A stretch of 64,000 nucleotides of DNA from JAKACA01 sp963769255 (GTDB lineage: Bacteria; Actinomycetota; Acidimicrobiia; Acidimicrobiales; Bog-793): positions 2,170,001 to 2,234,000 of the forward strand of contig CAVYKV010000001.1 of assembly GCA_963769255.1 (NCBI GenBank), read 5' to 3'. Position numbers and translations under genes: made by a program. Below, piece by piece: positions 42,788-50,185 of the stretch (position 1 is its first letter; each line of letters starts with the position of its first letter). The notes under the pieces were generated by a model. That model saw only the letters and a program-made list of their open reading frames with translations, was not told the origin of the DNA and ran no database searches.

Positions 42788-43689
42788 GCGGCCGCCGCCG
42801 CCCGGTCGAGGACATCGGGGTCCGCCATGATCGGCACGTGGATCGGCTGGCGGAGGGCCAGCGCGATGGCGTCGGAGGGTCGGCAGTCGAGCACTCGCTG
42901 GCCCGTCGGGCCGGACAGGCTGATCTCGGCGGTGAACATGCCGCCCTGGAAGCCGGTGATGCGCACCACGTCGAGCGTGAGGCCGAAGCTCTCGAGCACC
43001 TTCGTCATCAGCTCATGGGTGAGGGGGCGGGGAGTGGCGACTTGCCGGCTGGCGTACCCGATGGCGATGCCCTCCGGCCCGCCGATGGGGATGCGAAGCT
43101 CCCGGTAAGGGAAGTCAGCCTCCTGCAGGACGACGACGGGATGCGTCGACGGCAGCACCATCACGACGTCGACGAAGGCCATTTGGCACATGGGCGTCGG
43201 CATCGTGAAGCCGAGCGCGTCGTCCTCGCCGGAGCCGACCTGGTCGGTGAGGGTCGAGTCGTCGCCGGTGGCGAGCGTCTCGTCGGCGGAGTCCTCGATG
43301 GCGAACTCGTCGACGGCAACCGGGGAGTCGGCCGGCACAGGATCTGCGATCGTCACGGGATCGTCGAGGATGGCCGAGTCGTCGAGCGCCACGGGATCGT
43401 CCACGACGGCGACGGGGTCGTCCACGGCGACGGGGTCGTCCACGGCGACGGGGTCGTCCACGGCGACGGGGTCGTCCACGGCGACGGGGTCGTCCACGGC
43501 GACGGGGTCGTCCGCCGGGACCGCCTCGGCGATCGTGACGGCGTCCTCGGCGTCAGCGGCCTCGACGCCGCCCGCCCCGTCGAGTTGCTCGTCCCCGCTC
43601 ACCGGCGTCCCGTTGCCTGTCGGCACGTCGCCGAAGGGCTCACCCACGGGGCCGGCGCGATATCGGGGCACTTCGTCCACCTCGCTCAT
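42772..43689 (-). CDS. DUF151 bifunctional-nuclease-like protein with acidic repeat region
   Basis: A 305-residue protein. Residues ~40-140 are an acidic, low-complexity region dominated by the hexapeptide DDPVAV, coded by perfect 18-bp DNA repeats. The C-terminal ~150 residues are a DUF151 domain: VVVLQEADFPYRELRIPIGG, HELMTKVLESFGL, LDCRPSDAIALAL. Plant relatives have been described as bifunctional nucleases; bacterial function is not settled. The ATG at 43689 overlaps the stop of the rodA-like gene (ATGA). Confidence 0.85.
   Translation of the reverse strand: MSEVDEVPRYRAGPVGEPFGDVPTGNGTPVSGDEQLDGAGGVEAADAEDAVTIAEAVPADDPVAVDDPVAVDDPVAVDDPVAVDDPVAVDDPVAVVDDPVALDDSAILDDPVTIADPVPADSPVAVDEFAIEDSADETLATGDDSTLTDQVGSGEDDALGFTMPTPMCQMAFVDVVMVLPSTHPVVVLQEADFPYRELRIPIGGPEGIAIGYASRQVATPRPLTHELMTKVLESFGLTLDVVRITGFQGGMFTAEISLSGPTGQRVLDCRPSDAIALALRQPIHVPIMADPDVLDRAAAAAAGQN
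43411..43518. repeat. In-frame 18-bp minisatellite in the DUF151 gene
   Basis: Five perfect copies of GACGGGGTCGTCCACGGC (43411-43500) and a sixth partial copy to 43518. On the minus strand it codes for DDPVAV repeats. Perfect identity despite codon freedom shows recent DNA-level duplication. Confidence 0.95.
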
Positions 43690-44831
43690 TTCCGGATGGC
43701 CCTGCGCATCTCGACGTTCGCCACGAGGCCGACCGTAGCGAAAAACGCGAACGAAGCCGAACCGCCATAGCTGATGAAGGGCAGCGGGATGCCGGTGATG
43801 GGCGTTATGCCAATCGTCATGCCGATGTTCTCGAAGACGGAGAAGGCGAGGAAGGCGAGCGCCCCGGCGCACACCATGCGACCGAAGCTGTCACGTGCCC
43901 GCTGGGCGGCCCGAAGCATGCGCAGGCTGATGATCCCGAAGAGCCCGATGACGACGGCCGAGCCGATGAATCCGAGTTGCCCGCCGACGGCGGAGAAGAT
44001 GAAGTCCGTCTGCTGGTTCGGCACATAGCCGAGATTCGTGAACAGGCTGCGGAAGAGACCCTGGCCGCCCAGCCCGCCGGAGGCGATGGCGTTCTTCGAC
44101 TGGTTCAGGTCGTAGTTCGTCGACTGCGTGTTCTGGCTCTGGTGGAGGAAGCCGGTGAGCCGATCGAGCTGGTACCGCTGCAGCAGGTGAAGGTGGATGG
44201 CGAGGAAGAAACCCCCGATCACCACGACTGCCAGGAACAGCAGGTACCGCACGCGGACGCCCGCCGCCACGAGCATGGCCGTGAGCGTGACGCCGAGGAT
44301 GATGGTCGTCCCGAGGTCCGGCTGGGCGTACACGAGCACCATGGGGACCCCGGCGAGCGCCAGGATCCCCACCATCTCACGGAACTCGAGGACGCCCTTG
44401 CGCCTCGAGACGAAGGTGGCGACGGCGATGATGAGGCCGATGGCGGCGAACTCGGACGGCTGCAGCTGCAGCGGGCCGAGCTGGTACCACCGTTGGGCTC
44501 CCTCCGCCGACTTGCCCGCCACGAAGACGCCGACGAGCGACAGCACGACGAGGCCGTAGATCACGTAGCCCCATTGCCGAAAGCGGCGATAGTCGACGAA
44601 CATCACGGCGAGCATGATGACGACGCCGAGGACCATCCAGATGAGCTGGCGGGTCAGGTAATAGTGCCCATAGCCGTCCCGTGTGGCCGAGTAGACCATG
44701 ACGACGCCGATGAGCCCGAGGGCGAGACTGCTGCCGATCAGGGCGAAGTCGACGTGGCGCACCACCGTGAGGAGGCGATGGCGTTCGCGCCGACCTACGG
44801 CGGTCTCGCCTCCGGTCAGCAATGTGGCCAC
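43686..44831 (-). CDS. rodA: SEDS-family rod-shape protein (RodA-like)
   Basis: A 381-residue SEDS glycosyltransferase, ten or so membrane helices: MVYSATRDGYGHYYLTRQLI, QLQPSEFAAIGLIIA, YAQPDLGTTIILG with the catalytic Asp, QTDFIFSAVGGQLGFIGS, LPFISYGGSASFAFF. The GTG at 44831 is chosen because TATCCT precedes it by 7 nt; upstream codons look non-coding. Coupled to DUF151. No PBP gene is next to it. It is a second SEDS gene 1 kb from the first. Confidence 0.9.
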   Translation of the reverse strand: MATLLTGGETAVGRRERHRLLTVVRHVDFALIGSSLALGLIGVVMVYSATRDGYGHYYLTRQLIWMVLGVVIMLAVMFVDYRRFRQWGYVIYGLVVLSLVGVFVAGKSAEGAQRWYQLGPLQLQPSEFAAIGLIIAVATFVSRRKGVLEFREMVGILALAGVPMVLVYAQPDLGTTIILGVTLTAMLVAAGVRVRYLLFLAVVVIGGFFLAIHLHLLQRYQLDRLTGFLHQSQNTQSTNYDLNQSKNAIASGGLGGQGLFRSLFTNLGYVPNQQTDFIFSAVGGQLGFIGSAVVIGLFGIISLRMLRAAQRARDSFGRMVCAGALAFLAFSVFENIGMTIGITPITGIPLPFISYGGSASFAFFATVGLVANVEMRRAIRK

Positions 44832-44838
44832 GGTTTCG

Positions 44839-44844
44839 AGGATA
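44839..44844 (-). promoter_or_regulatory. -10 box TATCCT of rodA-like gene
   Basis: TATCCT (minus strand), then 7 nt, then the GTG at 44831: probable leaderless promoter. Confidence 0.6.
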
Positions 44845-44910
44845 CGGGGTTTGCGAGTGCCGGTCGGGACGGACGCCTCGTTGCAGGCGCTTTCCGGGGT
44901 CAGCCGAACC

Positions 44911-45804
44911 CTAGGAGGAGCTGGCCGGGGGGCGCCCGACCGCCCGCCACATCTCGGCGAGAGGCGCCGGCGATCCGCTCCAGAGCTCCACCTGGCGAGC
45001 GGCCTGGTGAACGAGCATGCCGAGACCGCCGTGGATGCGGGCGCCGCTGGCGGCGGCACGCTCGAGCCACTCGGTCACGGGCGGGTCGTAGACGAGATCC
45101 ACCACGAGCTGCCCGGATCCGAAGCGGGCGGGATCGACGACGGGCCGCTCGGCACCCTCGGAGGCACGGCTCGTCATGCCGACGGGCGTGGCCTTCACCA
45201 CGAGGTCGGCCGTGTCGAGCTGCTCCGGGCGGGCGACGTGCACCCGGCCGGGGGCGAGCGCCGCCGCTTGGAAGGCCCGAGGGGCCGTGCGGTTGACGAC
45301 GAGCACCTCGGCGGCGCCGGCCTCGGCGAGCGCCAGGATGACGGCTCTCGCCGCCCCGCCCGCCCCGATGACCCCGCATCGCCGCCCGTGCGGCTCGAAG
45401 GGCACCTCCTCGCGCAAGTCCGCCACAAAACCCGCCCCGTCGGTGTTGTCCGCCGTCACCCGCCGCCCGGAAAAGGTGAGCGTGTTGGCGGCGCCGAGGC
45501 GCCGCACGACGGCGCTGCGGTGGGTGGCGAGCCTGGCGGCCGCCTCCTTGTGAGGCATCGTCACGGAGAAGCCCACGGCGCCGAGCGCCCGGGCGCCCGC
45601 CACGGCGGCTTCCACGTCCCCGGGCTCGACCTCGAAGGCGAGGTACGCCCAGTCGAGCCCGAGCGCCTGGTAGGCGGCCTGGTGGAGCCGGGGTGAGAGG
45701 GAATGCCGGACGGGGTGCCCAAGGACACCCGCCAGCCGGGTCGTGGCCGACGGCCACGGCGCCCCGTCGGAACCGCCGAGGATCGGAGGCGGGACGGCGG
45801 TCAC
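44911..45804 (-). CDS. aroE: Shikimate dehydrogenase
   Basis: NADPH-dependent reduction of dehydroshikimate. The 297-residue protein has GHPVRHSLSPRLHQAAY (substrate serines), SVTMPHKEAA with the catalytic Lys, ADNTDGAGF with the Asp, and the NADP site GAGGAARAVILALAEAG followed by NRT. The start GTG overlaps the ruvX stop. mltG, commonly found between ruvX and aroE in related genomes, is absent. Confidence 0.94.
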   Translation of the reverse strand: MTAVPPPILGGSDGAPWPSATTRLAGVLGHPVRHSLSPRLHQAAYQALGLDWAYLAFEVEPGDVEAAVAGARALGAVGFSVTMPHKEAAARLATHRSAVVRRLGAANTLTFSGRRVTADNTDGAGFVADLREEVPFEPHGRRCGVIGAGGAARAVILALAEAGAAEVLVVNRTAPRAFQAAALAPGRVHVARPEQLDTADLVVKATPVGMTSRASEGAERPVVDPARFGSGQLVVDLVYDPPVTEWLERAAASGARIHGGLGMLVHQAARQVELWSGSPAPLAEMWRAVGRPPASSS

Positions 45805-46280
45805 GAGGGCTGCGACCCGAGCCAGGCGCCCAGCATGACGGCGGCCGCCTCGGCGTCGATGCGCGGCGCCCGCCCCGCCGGGGCCGGTCGACGAGTAGCT
45901 GCCTTGGCGTTACCGCGCTCCCGCCCCCGCCGCAGCTCGCCCCGGTTGCTGCGCTCCCGTCGCCGGCGCTCCGCCTCCACCGTCGTGAGGCGCTCATCGA
46001 AGGTCGTGACGGGTACCCCCACGATGGCGGCCAGGGCCGCCGCCTCCTGCACGGCCGCCCGGGCGGCGACTCCCCGCTCACCGGCGAGGGTGAGGGGCAG
46101 ACCGACCACGACGACGTCGGCTCGCAGCTCGCCGACGATGTCGGCAAGCGCCCGCCGGTCCTGCTCGGCATCTCCCGAGCGCTCGATCACGGTGTAGGGC
46201 GAGGCGAGGACGCCCCCCGAGTCGGTCACGGCGACCCCGATGCGGCGCTCGCCGAGATCGATGCCGACGGCCCGCCTCAC
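45801..46280 (-). CDS. ruvX: RuvX/YqgF family Holliday-junction resolvase-like protein
   Basis: RNase-H-fold nuclease linked to 16S rRNA processing and junction resolution. AVGIDLGERRIGVAV holds the first catalytic Asp, VVGLPLTLAGERG and TFDERLTTVEAE the Glu, and RIDAEAAAVML the last Asp. The 159 residues include an Arg-rich insertion of about 20 residues (RGELRRGRERGNAKAATRR) between the Glu and the last Asp, longer than usual. The start overlaps the rarA stop (GTGA). Confidence 0.9.
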   Translation of the reverse strand: MRRAVGIDLGERRIGVAVTDSGGVLASPYTVIERSGDAEQDRRALADIVGELRADVVVVGLPLTLAGERGVAARAAVQEAAALAAIVGVPVTTFDERLTTVEAERRRRERSNRGELRRGRERGNAKAATRRPAPAGRAPRIDAEAAAVMLGAWLGSQPS

Positions 46281-47656
46281 GTCGCCGCCTCCTCGTCGTC
46301 CTCAGGCTCGCCCCGTCGCTCCCGCCATCGCTTCACGAGCGCACCCTCGGACCCGTGTGGCCTCGGCAGGTAGTAACGCCGGCCGGCCAGCTCCTCGGGC
46401 AGGTAATCCTGTTCCAGGTAGCCGCGGGGGTCGTCGTGGGGGTATTCGTAGCCCTCGCCACTGCCGACGGCGGCAGCCCCGCTGTAGTTGGCGCCCCTCA
46501 AGTGGGGGGGCACGGGCGCGAACGGCCCCTGGCGGACGTCCTCCATCGCCTTCCAGATGGCCATGGCGGCGGAATTCGACTTCGGGGCGAGCGAGAGGTG
46601 GATGACCGCCTGCGAGAGGTTGAGGGAAGCCTCCGGCAGGCCTACCAGCTCCACGGCACGGGCGGCGGCGGACGCGACGACGAGGGCCATCGGGTCGGCC
46701 ATGCCGACGTCCTCGCTGGCGAGGATGACGAGACGGCGGGCAATGAAACGGGGATCCTCCCCCACCTCGATCAGCCGTGCCAGCCAATAGAGCCCCGCGT
46801 CCGGATCCGACCCGCGGACGCTCTTGATGAGTGCCGAGACGAGGTTGTAGTGCTCCTCGGTGCCGTGGCGGAAGGCGCGCATCGACCTCGCCCGGTCGAC
46901 GTGCTCGGCCTGCACTCCGACGTCCTCGCCGGCTGCGGAGCCCGCCTGGGCAAGGGCCGAGGCGACCTCGACGACGGTGACCGCCACACGGGCATCGCCC
47001 GAGGCGAGATCGGCCACGAGGTCGAGCGCCTCCCTGCTCATGGCGACGCCGTCGGCGGTGGCGGCGCGCTCGGCCACCTGCCGGATCTCCTCCTCGCTGA
47101 GCGCCTCGAACCGCCACAAGGTCGACCTGCTGAGCAGCGGCGTGTTGAGGGCGAAGAAGGGGTTCTCCGTCGTGGCCCCGATGAGCACGACGATGCCGTC
47201 CTCGACGCCGTGGAGGAGGGCGTCCTGCTGCGCCTTGTTGAAGCGGTGGACCTCGTCGAGGAAGAGGATGGTGCCTTCGCCGGCGGCGCCGAGGGCGACT
47301 CGCGCCTCGTCCAGCTCCGTCCGCACGTCCTTCACGCCCGCCTCGACGGCCGAGAGCGCCCGGAACCGCCGCTTCGTGTGGAGTGCCACGAGGCGGGCGA
47401 CCGATGTCTTGCCCGTGCCTGGAGGTCCGTAGAAGACGGCCGACGAGAGACGGTCGGCTTCCACGAGCGTCCGCAACGGTGCACCGGGGGCCAGGAGGTG
47501 GCGCTGACCGATGACGTCGTCGAGCGTCTTCGGCCGCAGGCGGGCGGCCAGTGGAGCGCGCGCCGCCAGCTCGTCCTCGACGGCGGCATCGAAGAGGCTC
47601 ACCTCGCCGTTGCCCCGGCCCGGGGAGCCGGGGGTCGTGCGGCGGGGTGGCGTCAT
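46277..47656 (-). CDS. rarA: Replication-associated recombination protein A (RarA/MgsA)
   Basis: AAA+ ATPase acting at stalled replication forks. In 459 residues: LRPKTLDDVIGQRHLL, Walker A FYGPPGTGKTSVA, Walker B ILFLDEVHRF, sensor ATTENPFFALN, and the C-terminal tetramerisation part (YWLARLIEVGEDPRFIARR, YPHDDPRGYLEQDYLP). The ATG at 47656 starts MTPPRRTTPG. First gene of rarA-ruvX-aroE. Confidence 0.94.
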   Translation of the reverse strand: MTPPRRTTPGSPGRGNGEVSLFDAAVEDELAARAPLAARLRPKTLDDVIGQRHLLAPGAPLRTLVEADRLSSAVFYGPPGTGKTSVARLVALHTKRRFRALSAVEAGVKDVRTELDEARVALGAAGEGTILFLDEVHRFNKAQQDALLHGVEDGIVVLIGATTENPFFALNTPLLSRSTLWRFEALSEEEIRQVAERAATADGVAMSREALDLVADLASGDARVAVTVVEVASALAQAGSAAGEDVGVQAEHVDRARSMRAFRHGTEEHYNLVSALIKSVRGSDPDAGLYWLARLIEVGEDPRFIARRLVILASEDVGMADPMALVVASAAARAVELVGLPEASLNLSQAVIHLSLAPKSNSAAMAIWKAMEDVRQGPFAPVPPHLRGANYSGAAAVGSGEGYEYPHDDPRGYLEQDYLPEELAGRRYYLPRPHGSEGALVKRWRERRGEPEDDEEAAT

Positions 47657-47878
47657 GGCCCCGAAGGTCACAGAGCGGGCCGCCGGTGTCAAGCCCCAGG
47701 GGACGCGCTCCACGACGGCGCCGTGTTCAGACAAATCCGAGAGCGAGCCAGGTCGGCGATGCTGCGAAAAAAAGTCGGTGGCGCGCGCCCCACAGGTCGC
47801 TCCGATGCTGACACACTCAGTGGGTCCTGAAGGACACGGCATGAGTGACGGTGACTCGAGCCCGATGGAGGTGGCCGC

Positions 47879-48277
47879 ATGCAAGCCGACCCACGACACG
47901 AGCCCCTGCCCCGAGCCGTGAGCCCGGAGCGCTACCCCGTCGAAGCCTTCAACCCGCTCTTGCGCGGCCTGCTCGGCTGGGGCCTCATCGAGCGCGTCGA
48001 TCTCGATGACGGCACGCACCGGTGGGAGCTCAGCGAACAGGCACAGCAACGCCTCGACGAGCTGACACCCGAGCGTCGGCGAGCGGCCACGACCCTCGCC
48101 TACCTCGACCACTCCTGCAGCCGCTGCCGCCAGCAACGGCTCACCCACCTCGTCGACGGCCGCTACGTCTGCGTCGACTGCCAGCGGATCGAGGCTGAGG
48201 CCCCTGCTCAGCAGGTCAACGGCCGTCGCGCCAACACCGGCGCCCTCATGCCCAAGCTCCTCCACCGGAACGCTTGA
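47879..48277 (+). CDS. Small protein with C-terminal zinc ribbon
   Basis: A 132-residue protein with GGAGG 7 nt before the ATG. Residues 20-65 (FNPLLRGLLGWGLIERVDL, WELSEQAQQRLDEL) resemble a winged helix; residues ~78-101 hold two CXXC pairs (CSRCRQQRLTH and YVCVDC), a zinc ribbon. It could be a DNA-binding regulator. The gap to rarA (222 bp, divergent) holds its promoter, not identified. I do not recognise a named family. Confidence 0.7.
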   Translation: MQADPRHEPLPRAVSPERYPVEAFNPLLRGLLGWGLIERVDLDDGTHRWELSEQAQQRLDELTPERRRAATTLAYLDHSCSRCRQQRLTHLVDGRYVCVDCQRIEAEAPAQQVNGRRANTGALMPKLLHRNA

Positions 48278-48288
48278 CAACGGAACGC

Positions 48289-48324
48289 CCGGCCGGCGGG
48301 AGCGGCGGGTAACCCGCCGGCCGG
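48289..48324. terminator. GC hairpin 1 between convergent genes
   Basis: CCGGCCGGCGGG, 12-nt centre, CCCGCCGGCCGG: a perfect 12-bp stem in the gap between the zinc-ribbon gene and aspS ends. Confidence 0.65.
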
Positions 48325-48344
48325 TCGCTGGCCCCCGAGTGGCC

Positions 48345-48370
48345 TGCGCCCCGGGCAAGCCCGGGGCGCA
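48345..48370. terminator. GC hairpin 2 between convergent genes
   Basis: TGCGCCCCGGGC, AA, GCCCGGGGCGCA: a perfect 12-base inverted repeat, right after hairpin 1 and 3 bp from the aspS stop. Probably bidirectional termination. Confidence 0.7.
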
Positions 48371-48372
48371 GC

Positions 48373-50175
48373 TCAGGAGTCCGGCTTCCCGGCGACAACG
48401 CGGATCTGGAGCTCCCGGAGCAGGCGCTCGGAGATCGGCCGCGGCGAACCCGACATGAGATCGGCGCCCGACTGGGTCTTGGGATAGGCGATGACCTCCC
48501 GGATGTTCTCCTCGCCGGCGAGCACGGCAACGAGGCGGTCCAGGCCGATGGCGAAGCCCCCGTGTGGCGGGGCTCCGTACCGAAACGCCCCCAGCAGGAA
48601 GCCGAACCGACTCTCCGCCTCGTCGTCGGCGATGCCGAGGGCGGAGAAGATGCGCCGCTGGATGTCGGCCCGGTGGATTCGAATGCTTCCGGAGCCGAGC
48701 TCCCACCCGTTGACGACGAGGTCGTAGGACTGCGACCGCACGCGCAGGGGATCGGTCTCGAGGAGGTCGAGGTCGTCCGGGTGCGGCATCGTGAAGGGGT
48801 GGTGGGCGGCCTGCAGGTGACCGTCCTCGTCGACTCCCTCGAAGAGCGGGAACTCGGTCACCCAGACGAAGCGCAACGGCCGCTCCCAGACGGGTGGTTG
48901 CCCCAGCTCGAGCCGCAGCTGGCCGAGCGTCCGGCACACGGTCACGCGCTCGCCCGCCACGGCCAGCACGAGGTCGCCCTGCTCGGCCCCTGTCTCCCGC
49001 ACGATGGCGCCCTGCTCCTCGTCGGAGAGGAACTTCGCCACGGGCGACTCGACGGTCGGCCCGCCCTCTCCGTCGACGATCCGCAACCATACGAGGCCGG
49101 CGGCCCCCAGCTGCCGCGCCCGCTCGGTGAGGGCGTCGAGGCGTCCGCGGCCGAGGCCGGCGCCCTCCCGCAGACGGATGGCCCGGACAGCGGGGGCCTG
49201 GAAGGCCCGGAACTGCGTGCCCGGCACCGCCGGCAGGAGATCCACGATCTCCATCCCGAAGCGAAGGTCGGGCTTGTCCGTTCCGAAGCGGTCGAGCGCC
49301 TCGTTCCAGGTCATGCGAACGACGGGTGGCGGCGTGTCACCGGTCGCCGACTCCGCCGCTTCGAGCACCGCGTCCGACACGAAGTCCCAGACGTCCTCCT
49401 GGGCGACAAAGGACGCCTCGATGTCGAGCTGCGTGAACTCGAACTGACGGTCGGCACGCAGATCCTCGTCCCGCATGCAGCGGGCGATCTGGTAATAGCG
49501 GTCGAAACCACCCACCATGAGCAGCTGCTTGGCGATCTGCGGGCTCTGGGGCAGCACGTAGAAGGAGCCCGGCTGCAGTCGGGAGGGGATGGCGAACTCG
49601 CGGGCGCCTTCCGGCGTCGGCACCCAGAGCAGCGGGGTCTCGACCTCGACAAAGCCCTGCCGGTCCATCGCCCGCCGCAAGGCGGCGTTCACCACGGCCC
49701 GGATGCGCAGGTTGCGCTGCATGCGATCAGTGCGCAGGTCGACGTAGCGGTAGCGCAGGCGGATGGGCTCGTCGGTCTCGGCCCGGGCGTCGAGCGAGAA
49801 GGGAGGTGGCTCGGAGGACGAGAGGACCTCGACCGCATCCGCCCCGACTTCGACCTCTCCGGTCGGGAGGCCCGGGTTCGCCGTGCCCTCCGGGCGCGAT
49901 CGGACGGTCCCGGAGACCCGCACGACGTTCTCGGAGCGGATGTCCTCGAGGCCGTCGACGACACACTGCACGATGCCGGTGTGGTCCCGCACGTCGAGGA
50001 AGGCGAGGTGCTTGCCCTGCTCGCGACGGCGGGCGACCCAGCCGCAGACGTGTACGGCCGTTCCGGCGTCCTCCAGCCGGAGTGTGCCGCAGTAGTGCGT
50101 GCGCAGCCCCCGCGCTCGGGCCGGGTCGAGGGCGGGCGCGTCGCCCCTGGGGCGCGACTCGTCGATCTCCGACAT
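48373..50175 (-). CDS. aspS: Aspartate-tRNA ligase
   Basis: Class II synthetase, 600 residues from the ATG at 50175 (GAGG 8 nt upstream; a TTG at 50181 is in frame). OB-fold at VHVCGWVARRREQGKHLAFL, motif 2 CMRDEDLRADRQFEFTQ, the bacterial insertion domain (residues ~290-420), motif 3 GGFAIGLDRLVAVLAG. I cannot tell whether it is specific for Asp or also charges tRNA-Asn. It follows the rel gene by 10 bp. Confidence 0.96.
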   Translation of the reverse strand: MSEIDESRPRGDAPALDPARARGLRTHYCGTLRLEDAGTAVHVCGWVARRREQGKHLAFLDVRDHTGIVQCVVDGLEDIRSENVVRVSGTVRSRPEGTANPGLPTGEVEVGADAVEVLSSSEPPPFSLDARAETDEPIRLRYRYVDLRTDRMQRNLRIRAVVNAALRRAMDRQGFVEVETPLLWVPTPEGAREFAIPSRLQPGSFYVLPQSPQIAKQLLMVGGFDRYYQIARCMRDEDLRADRQFEFTQLDIEASFVAQEDVWDFVSDAVLEAAESATGDTPPPVVRMTWNEALDRFGTDKPDLRFGMEIVDLLPAVPGTQFRAFQAPAVRAIRLREGAGLGRGRLDALTERARQLGAAGLVWLRIVDGEGGPTVESPVAKFLSDEEQGAIVRETGAEQGDLVLAVAGERVTVCRTLGQLRLELGQPPVWERPLRFVWVTEFPLFEGVDEDGHLQAAHHPFTMPHPDDLDLLETDPLRVRSQSYDLVVNGWELGSGSIRIHRADIQRRIFSALGIADDEAESRFGFLLGAFRYGAPPHGGFAIGLDRLVAVLAGEENIREVIAYPKTQSGADLMSGSPRPISERLLRELQIRVVAGKPDS

Positions 50176-50185
50176 GCTCAACGCC

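Noticed and set aside
43411..43518. Regular repeats that could be mistaken for a CRISPR array
   Set aside because: Units are contiguous without spacers and are in frame within a protein.
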